The notes under the pieces: generated by a model
Seen by the model: only the letters and a program-made list of their open reading frames with translations
Database searches by the model: none
Told to the model about the DNA's origin: nothing
In this document: positions 32,028 to 38,421 of the stretch, piece by piece
How positions within the stretch are numbered: the first letter of the stretch is position 1
Layout of the letters: the number at the start of each line of letters is the position of its first letter
Source: a virus
DNA length: 39,880 nt
Virus record (IMG/VR): IMGVR_UViG_3300047319_000662
Location: 1 to 39,880 of that record
Reading direction: 5' to 3' (one strand)
Translations under genes and position numbers: made by a program

Positions 32028-32053
32028 AAAAAGCCCGCTTTGCGGGCTTTTTT
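32028..32053 (+). terminator. intrinsic terminator of the small RNA
   Basis: AAAAAGCCCGC and GCGGGCTTTTTT form an 11-bp stem with a 3-nt loop and T run. The mirrored A run means it could also stop minus-strand transcription leaving the gene at 32057. Confidence 0.85.
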
Positions 32054-32056
32054 ACG

Positions 32057-33253
32057 TCACTTCAATAGTTCGCCGTAGCGTGGGTCACATCTCTCCCGAA
32101 ACCAGTTGAAGTCCGGGTCATCCACCACATCTTCGCGCAGGTTAGGATCGGCCTCAATAGCCCGCTTCAGATAGGCTAGCGAACGCTGCCGGTAGTCCCT
32201 GCTCCTCCCGTTGTTAGTGATCGAGGCCTCCTGCTCAGCCAACAGGCAGCAATAACACGCTGCGTTATAAAGTGCAGGCGTCTGTTCGCTGGGGTGGTAC
32301 TTGTCTATGACAATTTCGGCCATCTTCAACGCGCCCAGATAATCCCCTTGTCGTCGCAATATGTTCCCACGAGTGATAAACGCTCGTGCCACGACCTTTG
32401 CGGACAGGCCGTCCGGCCGATCTGTAACCTTGTCAAGATAGTGTCGGCCGATATCTAGATACGACCGGTAACTTGAATCCGTTTCGACCACCGCATCTGG
32501 CTTATGCATTTTGAGCAGCACTTCGTATAAGCTAGCGATCTCCCTCATGATAATGCCGTGAGCAGTATTGATTTCCGCAGAGTTGTCTGCGGCATAGCGC
32601 ACCTTCACGAACTCAGCATGATCTTTAATCGCTTGATCGGCGCGCGCAACTGCTTCCTCGGCCCGAGCGCGCGCTTCGTTCGCTGCATCAACAGCACTGT
32701 TGGCAGTCACCACAATTTCCTCTGAGCGCCGCTTCGCCGCAACGAAAGTATCCAATCCTTTAAAACCTAAGAATGCCAACAGGGCGCCAAAAGCGGCAAA
32801 AAGCGAGAAAAGCTTGTCGTATGTGTCCTTCATCGCATCAGCTCGATCCTTCGACGAGTCGATGGCCATTTTGGCGACGTCAGCAACGCTACGTCCGTCC
32901 ACCGCCGCCGACGTCGACGTCGACGTCGACGTCGATAATGTAGCGGAGGCCGCTGCCGGCGGAAGACTGGAAGTTGCCAAGGACTGTTGTGCGACGCCTC
33001 CGCCTCCGAACCAAGTCCCCGTAATACCTTTGGGTAACGCAATGAGACAAACCGCGAGAACAATGATGTATAGCGGAAGGATCGTGACGAAGGTGGTATT
33101 CAGCCACCCCAGCTTTGGAGCAGGCTCCAATCGCTTTGCAACAACACCGGGAGCTGACGCAGCAGTGGTCGCGAGCCCGGGCGCCCCCGTAGCCGGCGGT
33201 CCATTTACCTGCGCAACCTGTGGCTGTGCTGGTTGTGTGTTTTGGTCACTCAC
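32057..33253 (-). CDS. membrane protein with coiled coil and helical repeats
   Basis: The gene encodes 398 residues from a GTG at 33253, five bases after GGAG. A longer frame to an ATG at 33376 runs into the integrase end and lacks such a site. A Pro/Ala/Gln-rich N-terminus is followed by a membrane segment (FVTILPLYIIVLAVCLIALP), a Ser/Thr repeat coded by GTCGAC units, a second membrane segment (LFSLFAAFGALLAFLGF), a coiled coil (VDAANEARARAEEAVARADQAIKDHAEFVK) and a TPR-like helical C-terminus. It lies between integrase and the small RNA, a place typical of lysogenic conversion genes. Function unknown. Confidence 0.75.
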   Translation of the reverse strand: MSDQNTQPAQPQVAQVNGPPATGAPGLATTAASAPGVVAKRLEPAPKLGWLNTTFVTILPLYIIVLAVCLIALPKGITGTWFGGGGVAQQSLATSSLPPAAASATLSTSTSTSTSAAVDGRSVADVAKMAIDSSKDRADAMKDTYDKLFSLFAAFGALLAFLGFKGLDTFVAAKRRSEEIVVTANSAVDAANEARARAEEAVARADQAIKDHAEFVKVRYAADNSAEINTAHGIIMREIASLYEVLLKMHKPDAVVETDSSYRSYLDIGRHYLDKVTDRPDGLSAKVVARAFITRGNILRRQGDYLGALKMAEIVIDKYHPSEQTPALYNAACYCCLLAEQEASITNNGRSRDYRQRSLAYLKRAIEADPNLREDVVDDPDFNWFRERCDPRYGELLK

Positions 33254-33283
33254 GATTTCTCCGTTTTTCGTTTTAAGATGTCG

Positions 33284-33289
33284 ATCATA
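33284..33289 (-). promoter_or_regulatory. candidate -10 for the membrane-protein gene
   Basis: TATGAT lies 31 bp before the GTG start on the minus strand. The matching -35 region is poor (GGAACG at 17 nt), so this promoter is tentative. An own promoter would let the gene be expressed in a lysogen. Confidence 0.35.
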
Positions 33290-33344
33290 ACTAGAGAAGC
33301 GCAGATCGTTCCAGCCCAGATTTCGCCGCGACTCTCTGTCCCGG

Positions 33345-34505
33345 TTACCAAAGGCGCGATGCCAAATCACTACCACGAAGATTGGAGTACCGCATTAGTA
33401 TCTTCGTGTCCGAATGCCCGGTAATCTTGGCGATTTGGATATCGGATAACGACGTCTTTTCATAAAGCCTTGATGTCGCCTCATGGCGCAGATCGTGAAA
33501 CTTGAAGTCGCTACACCCCGCCACATCAAAGATGCGTCCGAACTGGCCAGATAGACGCACTGATATTCCTGCCAGCACCTTCTTGTCTTTCGAGCCGTCC
33601 CACCACGGAAATAGCCGGCCACCATCAAAAGCAAATCCCTGCATTTCCGCATCACGTGCCATCACCAGTTTGCGATACCGCTCGAAGGCGGCGATTGCCA
33701 CTGTCGTCAGCGGCACCTGACGCTTGCTTCCGTTCTTCGTCTTGTCCAGAAACACCGTCGCTCGTGCGACGTCAAACTGGCTAAGATCGATCGTGTACAT
33801 CTCGCGCATGCGCATGGCCGACTCAAGGCCGAGCTCGAACAGAAAGACCATCGCCGGCCGGAAGTTCAGATCAGGCCCGCGCTGACGGTTTCCCGGCTTC
33901 TCGCCGTCGAGGATTCGCCGCACCGACGCCTCTTCGCTTGTGAGCAGTCGGCGATCACGCGACTCATCTTCTTTCGGCGCTTTGTCCTGCGCCCGCACAG
34001 CCACAGCGTCTTCGTCGGTGTATGTTGCATAGCGCTTCGGCAGGAGGCGCAGTGGATTTGTCGCCAGTGATGGTGTGCCCGAACGCACGACCCAATCAAA
34101 GCATCGCGCCAGTGCGCCGACGTAATGACGAATGGTCGACGGCGCCATCACATCTTTCCGCTTCATGCTCTTGACCCAGCTTTCGGCCCACTGATAGTCG
34201 ACGCCTGTCAGCGCCTGCCCCGTCCACCGACCAATAAGCGCGTTGAGTAACGAGACATCCGACGCGGGCAGCGACACCTTGGTCATGTAGGAGCGAATCG
34301 CGTCCTCGACGGTCACCAGTTCGCCGCGGCGAGCGACAAGGTCTTCAGGGAATATGCCGGCGTCGAGCATCTGCTCCAGGCGCCTGACGTATGCGTCGCC
34401 CTCCTCCTCTGTATCGAAGGTCAGGGAAAGTGGCTTTGGCAGAATGCCTTTGCGCCGAATGATGTATTCCCACGTCCCGGAAGGACGCATTCTTTTAGTC
34501 GCCAT
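33345..34505 (-). CDS. int: tyrosine recombinase integrase
   Basis: The 386-residue protein has an N-terminal arm-binding/SAM-like region and a C-terminal catalytic domain. Catalytic residues are visible: Arg in LESAMRMREMYTIDL (about residue 230), Lys in the hairpin FLDKTKNGSKRQVPL, His337 and Arg340 (HDLR), His364 (TGHSDTK) and the nucleophile Tyr373 (MRYSNL). It should recombine attP with a chromosomal tRNA gene; a tRNA-Cys-like fragment lies 190 bp upstream. The sequence is intact. Confidence 0.95.
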   Translation of the reverse strand: MATKRMRPSGTWEYIIRRKGILPKPLSLTFDTEEEGDAYVRRLEQMLDAGIFPEDLVARRGELVTVEDAIRSYMTKVSLPASDVSLLNALIGRWTGQALTGVDYQWAESWVKSMKRKDVMAPSTIRHYVGALARCFDWVVRSGTPSLATNPLRLLPKRYATYTDEDAVAVRAQDKAPKEDESRDRRLLTSEEASVRRILDGEKPGNRQRGPDLNFRPAMVFLFELGLESAMRMREMYTIDLSQFDVARATVFLDKTKNGSKRQVPLTTVAIAAFERYRKLVMARDAEMQGFAFDGGRLFPWWDGSKDKKVLAGISVRLSGQFGRIFDVAGCSDFKFHDLRHEATSRLYEKTSLSDIQIAKITGHSDTKILMRYSNLRGSDLASRLW

Positions 34506-34653
34506 AGCCCCGCCGCAAAACTCACGCGAACGGCCAATTAGCCGATATGCGAGTGGTTTGGCGTTTTTATCGAGTGGTTAGAGAGGGCTTTGTACCACTT
34601 TAGACGGCACATTTCCATAGATGGAAAGATGCAAAAACATGAGCCGAAAAAGC

Positions 34654-34680
34654 GAAAAGCCCCGACTGGCGGGGCTTTTC
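34654..34680 (-). terminator. terminator next to attP
   Basis: GAAAAGCCCC and GGGGCTTTTC form a perfect 10-bp stem with a 7-nt loop. On the minus strand it follows the 3' end of the tRNA-like fragment by 14 bases and is succeeded by T-rich sequence, so it may be the tRNA gene's own terminator carried with the attachment site. Confidence 0.75.
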
Positions 34681-34694
34681 GGTACATCAACTAC

Positions 34695-34757
34695 TGGAGG
34701 CGCGAGCCGGAGTCGAACCGGCCTAAACGGCTTTGCAGGCCGCCGTAACCCGTTCTA
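34695..34757 (-). tRNA. 3' part of a tRNA-Cys (attP core)
   Basis: On the minus strand the sequence contains an anticodon stem-loop with CTGCAAA (anticodon GCA, Cys), a T arm with GGTTCGACTCC, the acceptor strand TCGCGCC, U at the discriminator position and CCA. The matching 5' acceptor strand GGCGCGA is absent upstream, so this is a fragment. It would restore the host tRNA gene after integration, which marks it as attP. It is not a working tRNA in the free phage. Confidence 0.75.
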
Positions 34758-34829
34758 TTTCAATCGCTTGCGTGATTCAGCCACTCTCATTAACCACTCT
34801 TCGGATATCACAGACCGATTTGATTCAGA

Positions 34830-35237
34830 CTAAACGCGGTACGGCAGGTGACGCCGAATAAGATCTGCATAGTGATGCAAGCCGCGTTTTTCCAACTCTT
34901 TGACGAACACTGGCCAAGGCGGGATGTTGCTCATGTAGGGTACAGAACCCGTAGACATACCACCACCTGACCCGGTTGAAAGCCCTCCGCCAGCCCCCGT
35001 CGAAAGACCACCGCCGGCGCCGGTTGATAGTCCGCCGCCCGCGCCAGTCGAGAGTCCACCGCCCGCTCCAGTCGACAGACCTCCGCCGGCACCGGTCGAC
35101 ATCCCTCCGCCTGCGCCGGTTGACATCCCTCCACCAGCACCAGTCGATGCCCCACCGCCTGCACCCGTACTCATCCCTCCGCCCGCACCCGTCGATAGTC
35201 CGCCGCCGGATCCGGTGCTTTGATTTCTATTCCACAT
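34830..35237 (-). CDS. glycine-rich octapeptide repeat protein
   Basis: The 135-residue protein begins MWNRNQ, then has 11 repeats of eight residues of the form STGAGGG followed by Leu, Met or Ala (residues 7-94), and ends with a unique helical segment ([30 protein letters not shown]). There is no signal peptide or membrane segment. GGGGG precedes the ATG at 35237. The unique C-terminus suggests a specific binding domain on a flexible linker. It lies next to attP, where accessory genes accumulate. Function unknown. Confidence 0.7.
   Translation of the reverse strand: MWNRNQSTGSGGGLSTGAGGGMSTGAGGGASTGAGGGMSTGAGGGMSTGAGGGLSTGAGGGLSTGAGGGLSTGAGGGLSTGAGGGLSTGSGGGMSTGSVPYMSNIPPWPVFVKELEKRGLHHYADLIRRHLPYRV
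34956..35219 (-). repeat. eleven 24-bp coding repeats
   Basis: Eleven in-frame 24-bp units code for STG(A/S)GGG(L/M/A). Many synonymous differences exist between units (for example cca/ccg/cct at Gly codons), so the protein repeat has been kept while the DNA has drifted, rather than arising from one recent expansion. Confidence 0.9.
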
Positions 35238-35402
35238 CTTGACCCCCTGCGTTGAATTTATAGCGAAGATTCATCACCAAGCCTCCATCGTCGCGCACTC
35301 TGTCCCGTTTTACCATCATCCTTTAGTTCAGGGGGTGGAATGATAAGCAAAGAGCCCGCCAGATAAGGCTCTGCTACGGTGCTGTAGCAAAACAGTAGCA
35401 AC
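35238..35402. other. non-coding stretch upstream of the repeat protein gene
   Basis: It holds a weaker terminator-like hairpin (AGAGCC/GGCTCT, 35351-35373) that repeats part of the strong one at 35403-35431, and a TATAAA on the minus strand near 35260 that may be the -10 of the repeat protein gene. Nothing else is seen. Confidence 0.4.
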
Positions 35403-35431
35403 AAAAAAGAGCCCGCCGAAGCGGGCTCTTT
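35403..35431 (-). terminator. strong terminator at the end of the late operon
   Basis: AAAGAGCCCGC and GCGGGCTCTTT form an 11-bp stem with a 4-nt loop; on the minus strand a T run follows. It lies downstream of the last spanin-like gene and so should end the long late transcript that passes through the circular junction. It also insulates the 35510 gene from upstream. Confidence 0.85.
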
Positions 35432-35460
35432 GCATTTGAGGCGTGGTGCAGATACGCCGC

Positions 35461-35504
35461 ACCTCAGTAAAATACTGTATGTTTATACAGGATTTTACTG
35501 AGGT
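35461..35504 (+). promoter_or_regulatory. LexA box within a 44-bp palindrome, overlapping the RBS
   Basis: TACTGTATGTTTATACAGGA (35473-35492) fits the LexA consensus CTGT-N8-ACAG. The flanking arms ACCTCAGTAAAAT (35461-35473) and ATTTTACTGAGGT (35492-35504) are exact inverted copies with the same centre. The right arm contains GAGG (35500-35503), the binding site for ATG 35510. RNA starting upstream of the left arm would hide that site in a hairpin; RNA starting inside the LexA box would not. Confidence 0.8.
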
Positions 35505-35509
35505 GCAGT

Positions 35510-35881
35510 ATGAAGCTTCCTGAATTCCAGCCCCCGACTCTCGCCGAGCTGCGCAACCTGTGGCGCGTCCACTGTGGGGAACGCGAAATTGAGCGCCTGA
35601 TCCTTGAGGTTCAGTATCTGCGCCTGGTTCTGCTACAGCTTCGCGACGAAGCAGACGCCGCCGTTCGACTCGCAAAGGAGTTTGACCGAAGCCTTATCGC
35701 GCGCGAGTCGCCGATCATGGAACTCCGGATCCGGCTCGCCAAAGAAGTCCTGCGAGTGGGTGACGTCGACGACACCCCGAGGCACGACGCGGTGCCAAAA
35801 AAAGTCAGGGAATACGCCCGCGATCCGGACGCAATCAAATTCGAGGCTGACGCCCGCCGTCGACGTGAGCAGACAAAATAG
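35510..35881 (+). CDS. LexA-box controlled protein, candidate antirepressor
   Basis: The 123-residue protein (MKLPEFQPPTLAELRNLWRVHCG... ending DAIKFEADARRRREQTK) is rich in charged residues and helical (about residues 12-85, with heptad-like LILEVQYLRLVLLQLRDEADAAVRLAKEFD). No membrane segment or signal peptide. It is the only plus-strand gene in the late/lysis arm and has its own SOS-type control, so it should be made upon DNA damage. Because the repressor lacks a cleavage domain, it is a candidate for a LexA-controlled antirepressor such as Tum of phage 186; this is inference, and a toxin or other SOS effector remains possible. Confidence 0.65.
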   Translation: MKLPEFQPPTLAELRNLWRVHCGEREIERLILEVQYLRLVLLQLRDEADAAVRLAKEFDRSLIARESPIMELRIRLAKEVLRVGDVDDTPRHDAVPKKVREYARDPDAIKFEADARRRREQTK

Positions 35882-35902
35882 CCCGCCCGCGTCGATGCAA
35901 AG

Positions 35903-36157
35903 CTACTTGCCCCAGTCGCAGTGCTGCACGCCGGCTTTGTTGTGATCGTCGATCTCGCGCGCGAGAAGTGGACTGATGACATCAATGTCGGACACAGCCA
36001 GATAGATCGCCTTGACCCAGTCGCACGACGTATCAACGATTCGCGTCTGCGCCTGTACTGCCGGCAGCGCCGGTGTCTGCGGCGGCTGGGCGGACCCAAG
36101 CGCGCAGCTCGTCACGAACGGCACCGTCAGACTTAGCAGCAGTGTCAGCTTCCACAT
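35903..36157 (-). CDS. outer-membrane spanin (Rz1-like lipoprotein)
   Basis: The 84-residue protein has a signal peptide ending in a lipobox (MWKLTLLLSLTVPFVTSC, Cys18), a Pro/Ala/Gln segment and the motif DTSCDWVKAIYLAVSDIDVISPLLAREIDDHN common in Rz1-type phage lipoproteins. It overlaps the upstream inner-membrane partner by 125 bp in another frame, the classical Rz/Rz1 arrangement. It should link with the inner spanin to fuse the membranes at lysis. Confidence 0.82.
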   Translation of the reverse strand: MWKLTLLLSLTVPFVTSCALGSAQPPQTPALPAVQAQTRIVDTSCDWVKAIYLAVSDIDVISPLLAREIDDHNKAGVQHCDWGK

Positions 36158-36416
36158 TAGTTCTCTCCTTTATGGCTTGCGCACCAGCTTGCGCAGCGCT
36201 TGCATTGGCTTGTGCCGCGACGTCGCGCGTCTCGGCGGTTTGGGTTTGTGCCTGCGCGGCAACGGTCTGCGCTTCGGCGACTTTCTGATTAGCCTGCGCC
36301 ACCTTAGCGTCGGACGATTTCTTTGTGAGAAGCGCCAAGGCAAGCGAGCCGAGTGTCAGGATCGCGGCACCAATTGCGAGCCAGTCGCCGCCCAAAATCG
36401 AGGTAATAAGATTCAT
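36033..36416 (-). CDS. inner-membrane spanin (Rz-like), second pair
   Basis: The gene encodes 127 residues from the ATG at 36416, overlapping the preceding lipoprotein stop. An N-terminal membrane segment (WLAIGAAILTLGSLALALL, about residues 12-30) is followed by an Ala/Gln-rich coiled coil (KVAQANQKVAEAQTVAAQAQTQTAETRDVAAQANASAAQAG). The 3' part overlaps the Rz1-like gene. The build fits an inner spanin. Confidence 0.72.
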   Translation of the reverse strand: MNLITSILGGDWLAIGAAILTLGSLALALLTKKSSDAKVAQANQKVAEAQTVAAQAQTQTAETRDVAAQANASAAQAGAQAIKERTNVEADTAAKSDGAVRDELRAWVRPAAADTGAAGSTGADANR

Positions 36417-36583
36417 CGAGTGCCTCCAGCACATTCGCCGTAGAGCGTTGCAACGGTCGTTGCGTAATCGCTCAGGCTGTTGAAATCGGCTTTCGCCGGT
36501 GGATTGGGTAATGCAGGACATGGCCGGTGAGCAGCGCACCCCCCGAACAAAAGCAACAGCACTATCGACAGGATGCGTGTCAT
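36413..36583 (-). CDS. small lipoprotein, probable outer spanin of the first pair
   Basis: A 56-residue gene starts at an ATG (36583) overlapping the stop of the preceding membrane coiled-coil gene (ATGA) and ends overlapping the next ATG. The protein has a signal peptide with lipobox (MTRILSIVLLLLFGGC, Cys16), then a Pro-rich stretch (HRPCPALPNPPAK), both typical of Rz1-type outer spanins. It is too short for many gene finders. Confidence 0.75.
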   Translation of the reverse strand: MTRILSIVLLLLFGGCAAHRPCPALPNPPAKADFNSLSDYATTVATLYGECAGGTR

Positions 36584-37074
36584 CGGCCCGCCTCCCTCAC
36601 CTTCCTGTTGGCTTGATCAACGGCCTGCCCGAGCTGCCTCGGCGTGCTCTGCGCAATAGAAGACGCCACTACCGCCACAGCGGGTCGACGAGCTGCAGTA
36701 ACTGCCGCCGAGCGCGCGGCCTTTGCAGCGCCGGCGGACGTATCTGCCGCGTCGGCCGCCGTCTCGGCAGCATTGTTCGCGGTGACTGCCGCGCCCGACG
36801 CCACCGCTGCCGCAGCACTCGCTACCTCTGCCGCCCGTTCGACCTTTGGTGCCAATGCGCCAAGGTTCCGAACATAGACTTCTGTCAGTCGTGCAATCTC
36901 CTCCCGTTGCGCCTCCCGCAATTCGACGACCACCAGATGCAACCGGTACTCGCTATATGCGAAGCCAACACTGGCGCCGCCGGCCGCTAATGCGAGCGCC
37001 AATGCCCACCCCTCGATACGCCGGCCCATTCGGCTGATCCAGCGACCGCCCGTCGTCCCATCAACTGGCTTCAT
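36580..37074 (-). CDS. membrane-anchored Ala-rich coiled-coil protein, probable inner spanin of first pair
   Basis: The gene encodes 164 residues from the ATG at 37074, behind GGGAG and inside the end of the previous gene; a longer frame to 37275 overlaps that gene heavily and is rejected. One membrane segment (GWALALALAAGGASVGFAY, about residues 22-40) precedes a long Ala-rich helix (VEVASAAAAVASGAAVTANNAAETAADAADTSAG-type, residues about 75-130). It is followed at once by a small lipoprotein gene. Inner spanin is the best guess; a holin-like role is less likely. Confidence 0.65.
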   Translation of the reverse strand: MKPVDGTTGGRWISRMGRRIEGWALALALAAGGASVGFAYSEYRLHLVVVELREAQREEIARLTEVYVRNLGALAPKVERAAEVASAAAAVASGAAVTANNAAETAADAADTSAGAAKAARSAAVTAARRPAVAVVASSIAQSTPRQLGQAVDQANRKVREAGR

Positions 37075-37468
37075 TGAGTTTCTCCCGTAGCTGTCGCACC
37101 TCTTTTCGCAGTTGTTCGAGCTCAAGGTTTTGAGCCGCGATTGTTTCGCTCTGGAGTCGCACACGCTCCGCCAGAGCTGCCATTTCCCGCTGCACGGCCG
37201 AGATTTCGCGGATCGAGTCGTTGCGCTCCTTGTATGCCTCGTCAGTACGCTTGTCCGCTCGATCCGCACGCTCATTGGCTTTTTCGAGTTGCTCCGACAA
37301 GTTGTCGATCAGATCCTTCTCGGCGGAATCTTTTCGACGCTCCACACCGTCGCGAGAAAGGTAGTTGCGCAGCCTCAGCGCGGTCACGAAGACGGCCGCA
37401 AGGCCGCCTCCTCCGATCCACCCCCAGACGCCGGTCGAACGCGCAGCCAGTTCATTAAAGTCCGCCAT
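37061..37468 (-). CDS. membrane-anchored coiled-coil protein of the lysis cassette
   Basis: The 135-residue protein has a membrane segment at about residues 15-33 (WGWIGGGGLAAVFVTALRL) and a long charged coiled coil (EKDLIDNLSEQLEKANERADRADKR... VRLQSETIAAQNLELEQLRKEVRQLREKL). It lies between endolysin and the spanin-like pairs. It could be an antiholin-like or holin-associated protein, or a third spanin-like factor; sequence alone does not decide. Confidence 0.65.
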   Translation of the reverse strand: MADFNELAARSTGVWGWIGGGGLAAVFVTALRLRNYLSRDGVERRKDSAEKDLIDNLSEQLEKANERADRADKRTDEAYKERNDSIREISAVQREMAALAERVRLQSETIAAQNLELEQLRKEVRQLREKLNEAS

Positions 37469-37486
37469 ATCGCTGCCCCCGCAGTG

Positions 37487-38053
37487 TTAGGCACCAAACA
37501 TCGCACGCTGCGCCTGCCATCCATATTCGAATGTCTCCTGCGACTGGCTTCTTTCGGCCAGCTCGATGAAGAACGTAGCGCGAAGCGAGCGCACCATGAA
37601 GCGGAGCACCGAGAGCCCCGGCGCACCACGTGCCGCGATGTACGAGTGCAGGGCAGCGAACGACATTGCCCCGAGCCCGCCGTCTACGTTCAGGTCTGGA
37701 AATGCACGCCCCTGATTGTTCAGAACGTTCAGCACGCGCTGTAGGAATTTGACGCCCGTCGCCGGTCCGCTCGTCACGCCGGTATCAAGCAGGTAGACAG
37801 CAAGATCCGGATCAATCGCATAGAGCTGGTCGAAATGCGGCGCGACCCAGAAACGCTGCTGATAGAGTGCAATCGCCTCGTCGTGCGTCATCGTGTCGAC
37901 CGTGCGCGTGAACCCGTATGCCGCTGCGGTTTTGGCGGTCCACCCCCAGCGTGTCAGACCGCCCGCATCGTTCGGATCGTTCGTCACCTTGCCGCCACCC
38001 TCGCGAGTGAGCAGATCCTCGAAAATCTGTATAACCGCTGCGGAGACAGTCAT
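37487..38053 (-). CDS. endolysin, glycoside hydrolase 108 type
   Basis: The 188-residue protein carries the GH108 motif REGGGKVTNDPNDAGGLTRWGW with probable catalytic Glu18, and a C-terminal PG_binding_3-like part (ATGVKFLQRVLNVLNNQGRAFPDLNVDGGLGAMSF). It hydrolyses the glycan of peptidoglycan. No signal peptide is visible, so it needs the holin to leave the cytoplasm. Its ATG overlaps the holin stop (ATGA). Confidence 0.92.
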   Translation of the reverse strand: MTVSAAVIQIFEDLLTREGGGKVTNDPNDAGGLTRWGWTAKTAAAYGFTRTVDTMTHDEAIALYQQRFWVAPHFDQLYAIDPDLAVYLLDTGVTSGPATGVKFLQRVLNVLNNQGRAFPDLNVDGGLGAMSFAALHSYIAARGAPGLSVLRFMVRSLRATFFIELAERSQSQETFEYGWQAQRAMFGA

Positions 38054-38310
38054 TGGTCACCACCGCGATGGATATTGGTCACTCGCGCGGCCATCATCAA
38101 AACCACGCCGATGACAGGGACGATGCTCGCCGGCGCAGTCGGGAAGAAATGCATCACCCAGGGCGCGATTTCCGGCCAATGGTCTGCGAGGAGCGGCACG
38201 ATGTGCGGCAGCGCGAGATACAGTGCTGCGAGGATTGCCGACAGGCGCATCGACGACCATCGATGCCACTCGCGCCAGTTCTCAACAAGCTCGACTTTCA
38301 GTTTTTTCAT
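38050..38310 (-). CDS. holin
   Basis: The gene encodes 86 residues from the ATG at 38310 (GGGGG upstream). The basic/charged N-terminus (MKKLKVELVENWREWHRWSS) is followed by two membrane segments (about residues 21-41 and 61-78) and a charged C-terminus (RVTNIHRGGDQ). This resembles holins found before GH108 endolysins in betaproteobacterial phages (DUF7940-like). It sets lysis time by forming inner-membrane holes. Confidence 0.82.
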   Translation of the reverse strand: MKKLKVELVENWREWHRWSSMRLSAILAALYLALPHIVPLLADHWPEIAPWVMHFFPTAPASIVPVIGVVLMMAARVTNIHRGGDQ

Positions 38311-38347
38311 ACACCCCCTTTGGACAAAGTCACTTTTCTGCTGGCAA

Positions 38348-38401
38348 TAAAAAAGCCGCCAAGTGGCGGCCAATAAAAAAGCCAGCTCGAAAGCTGGCTT
38401 T
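38348..38401 (-). terminator. two tandem intrinsic terminators
   Basis: On the minus strand a 10-bp stem (AAAGCCAGCT/AGCTGGCTTT, 38378-38401) followed by T's is directly succeeded by a second hairpin (GCCGCC/GGCGGC, 38355-38370) with its own T run. They lie between the lipoprotein and holin genes, so either transcription stops here or late antitermination must pass them. Confidence 0.85.
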
Positions 38402-38421
38402 GCTTGATGCTCGATTGGGCT

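Larger units (their letters stand above)
31880..32053 (+). ncRNA. putative small RNA with short internal ORF
   Basis: A strong promoter and an intrinsic terminator bracket about 174 nt without a long gene. Two small hairpins are visible (CCTGT/ACAGG at 31905-31917; CTGTCG/CGACAG at 31938-31955). These are followed by GAGGAG, directly by CCTCCT, and by a 10-codon ORF. Layout resembles what I recall as the Rfam family 'Betaproteobacteria toxic small RNA', but membership was not tested. It may act as RNA, as a leader-peptide switch, or both. Confidence 0.55.

Noticed and set aside
33254-33376. Extension of the membrane protein gene to an ATG at 33376
   Set aside because: It would overlap the integrase end; GTG 33253 has a good binding site.
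34695-34757. Functional tRNA-Cys gene
   Set aside because: The 5' acceptor strand and most of the D arm are missing.
34956-35219. CRISPR array
   Set aside because: The repeats are adjacent 24-bp coding units without unique spacers.
37074-37275. Extension of the first inner-spanin-like protein to an ATG at 37275
   Set aside because: The extra 67 residues overlap the preceding coiled-coil gene in another frame and are Arg/Ser-rich; ATG 37074 has GGGAG and a short overlap.
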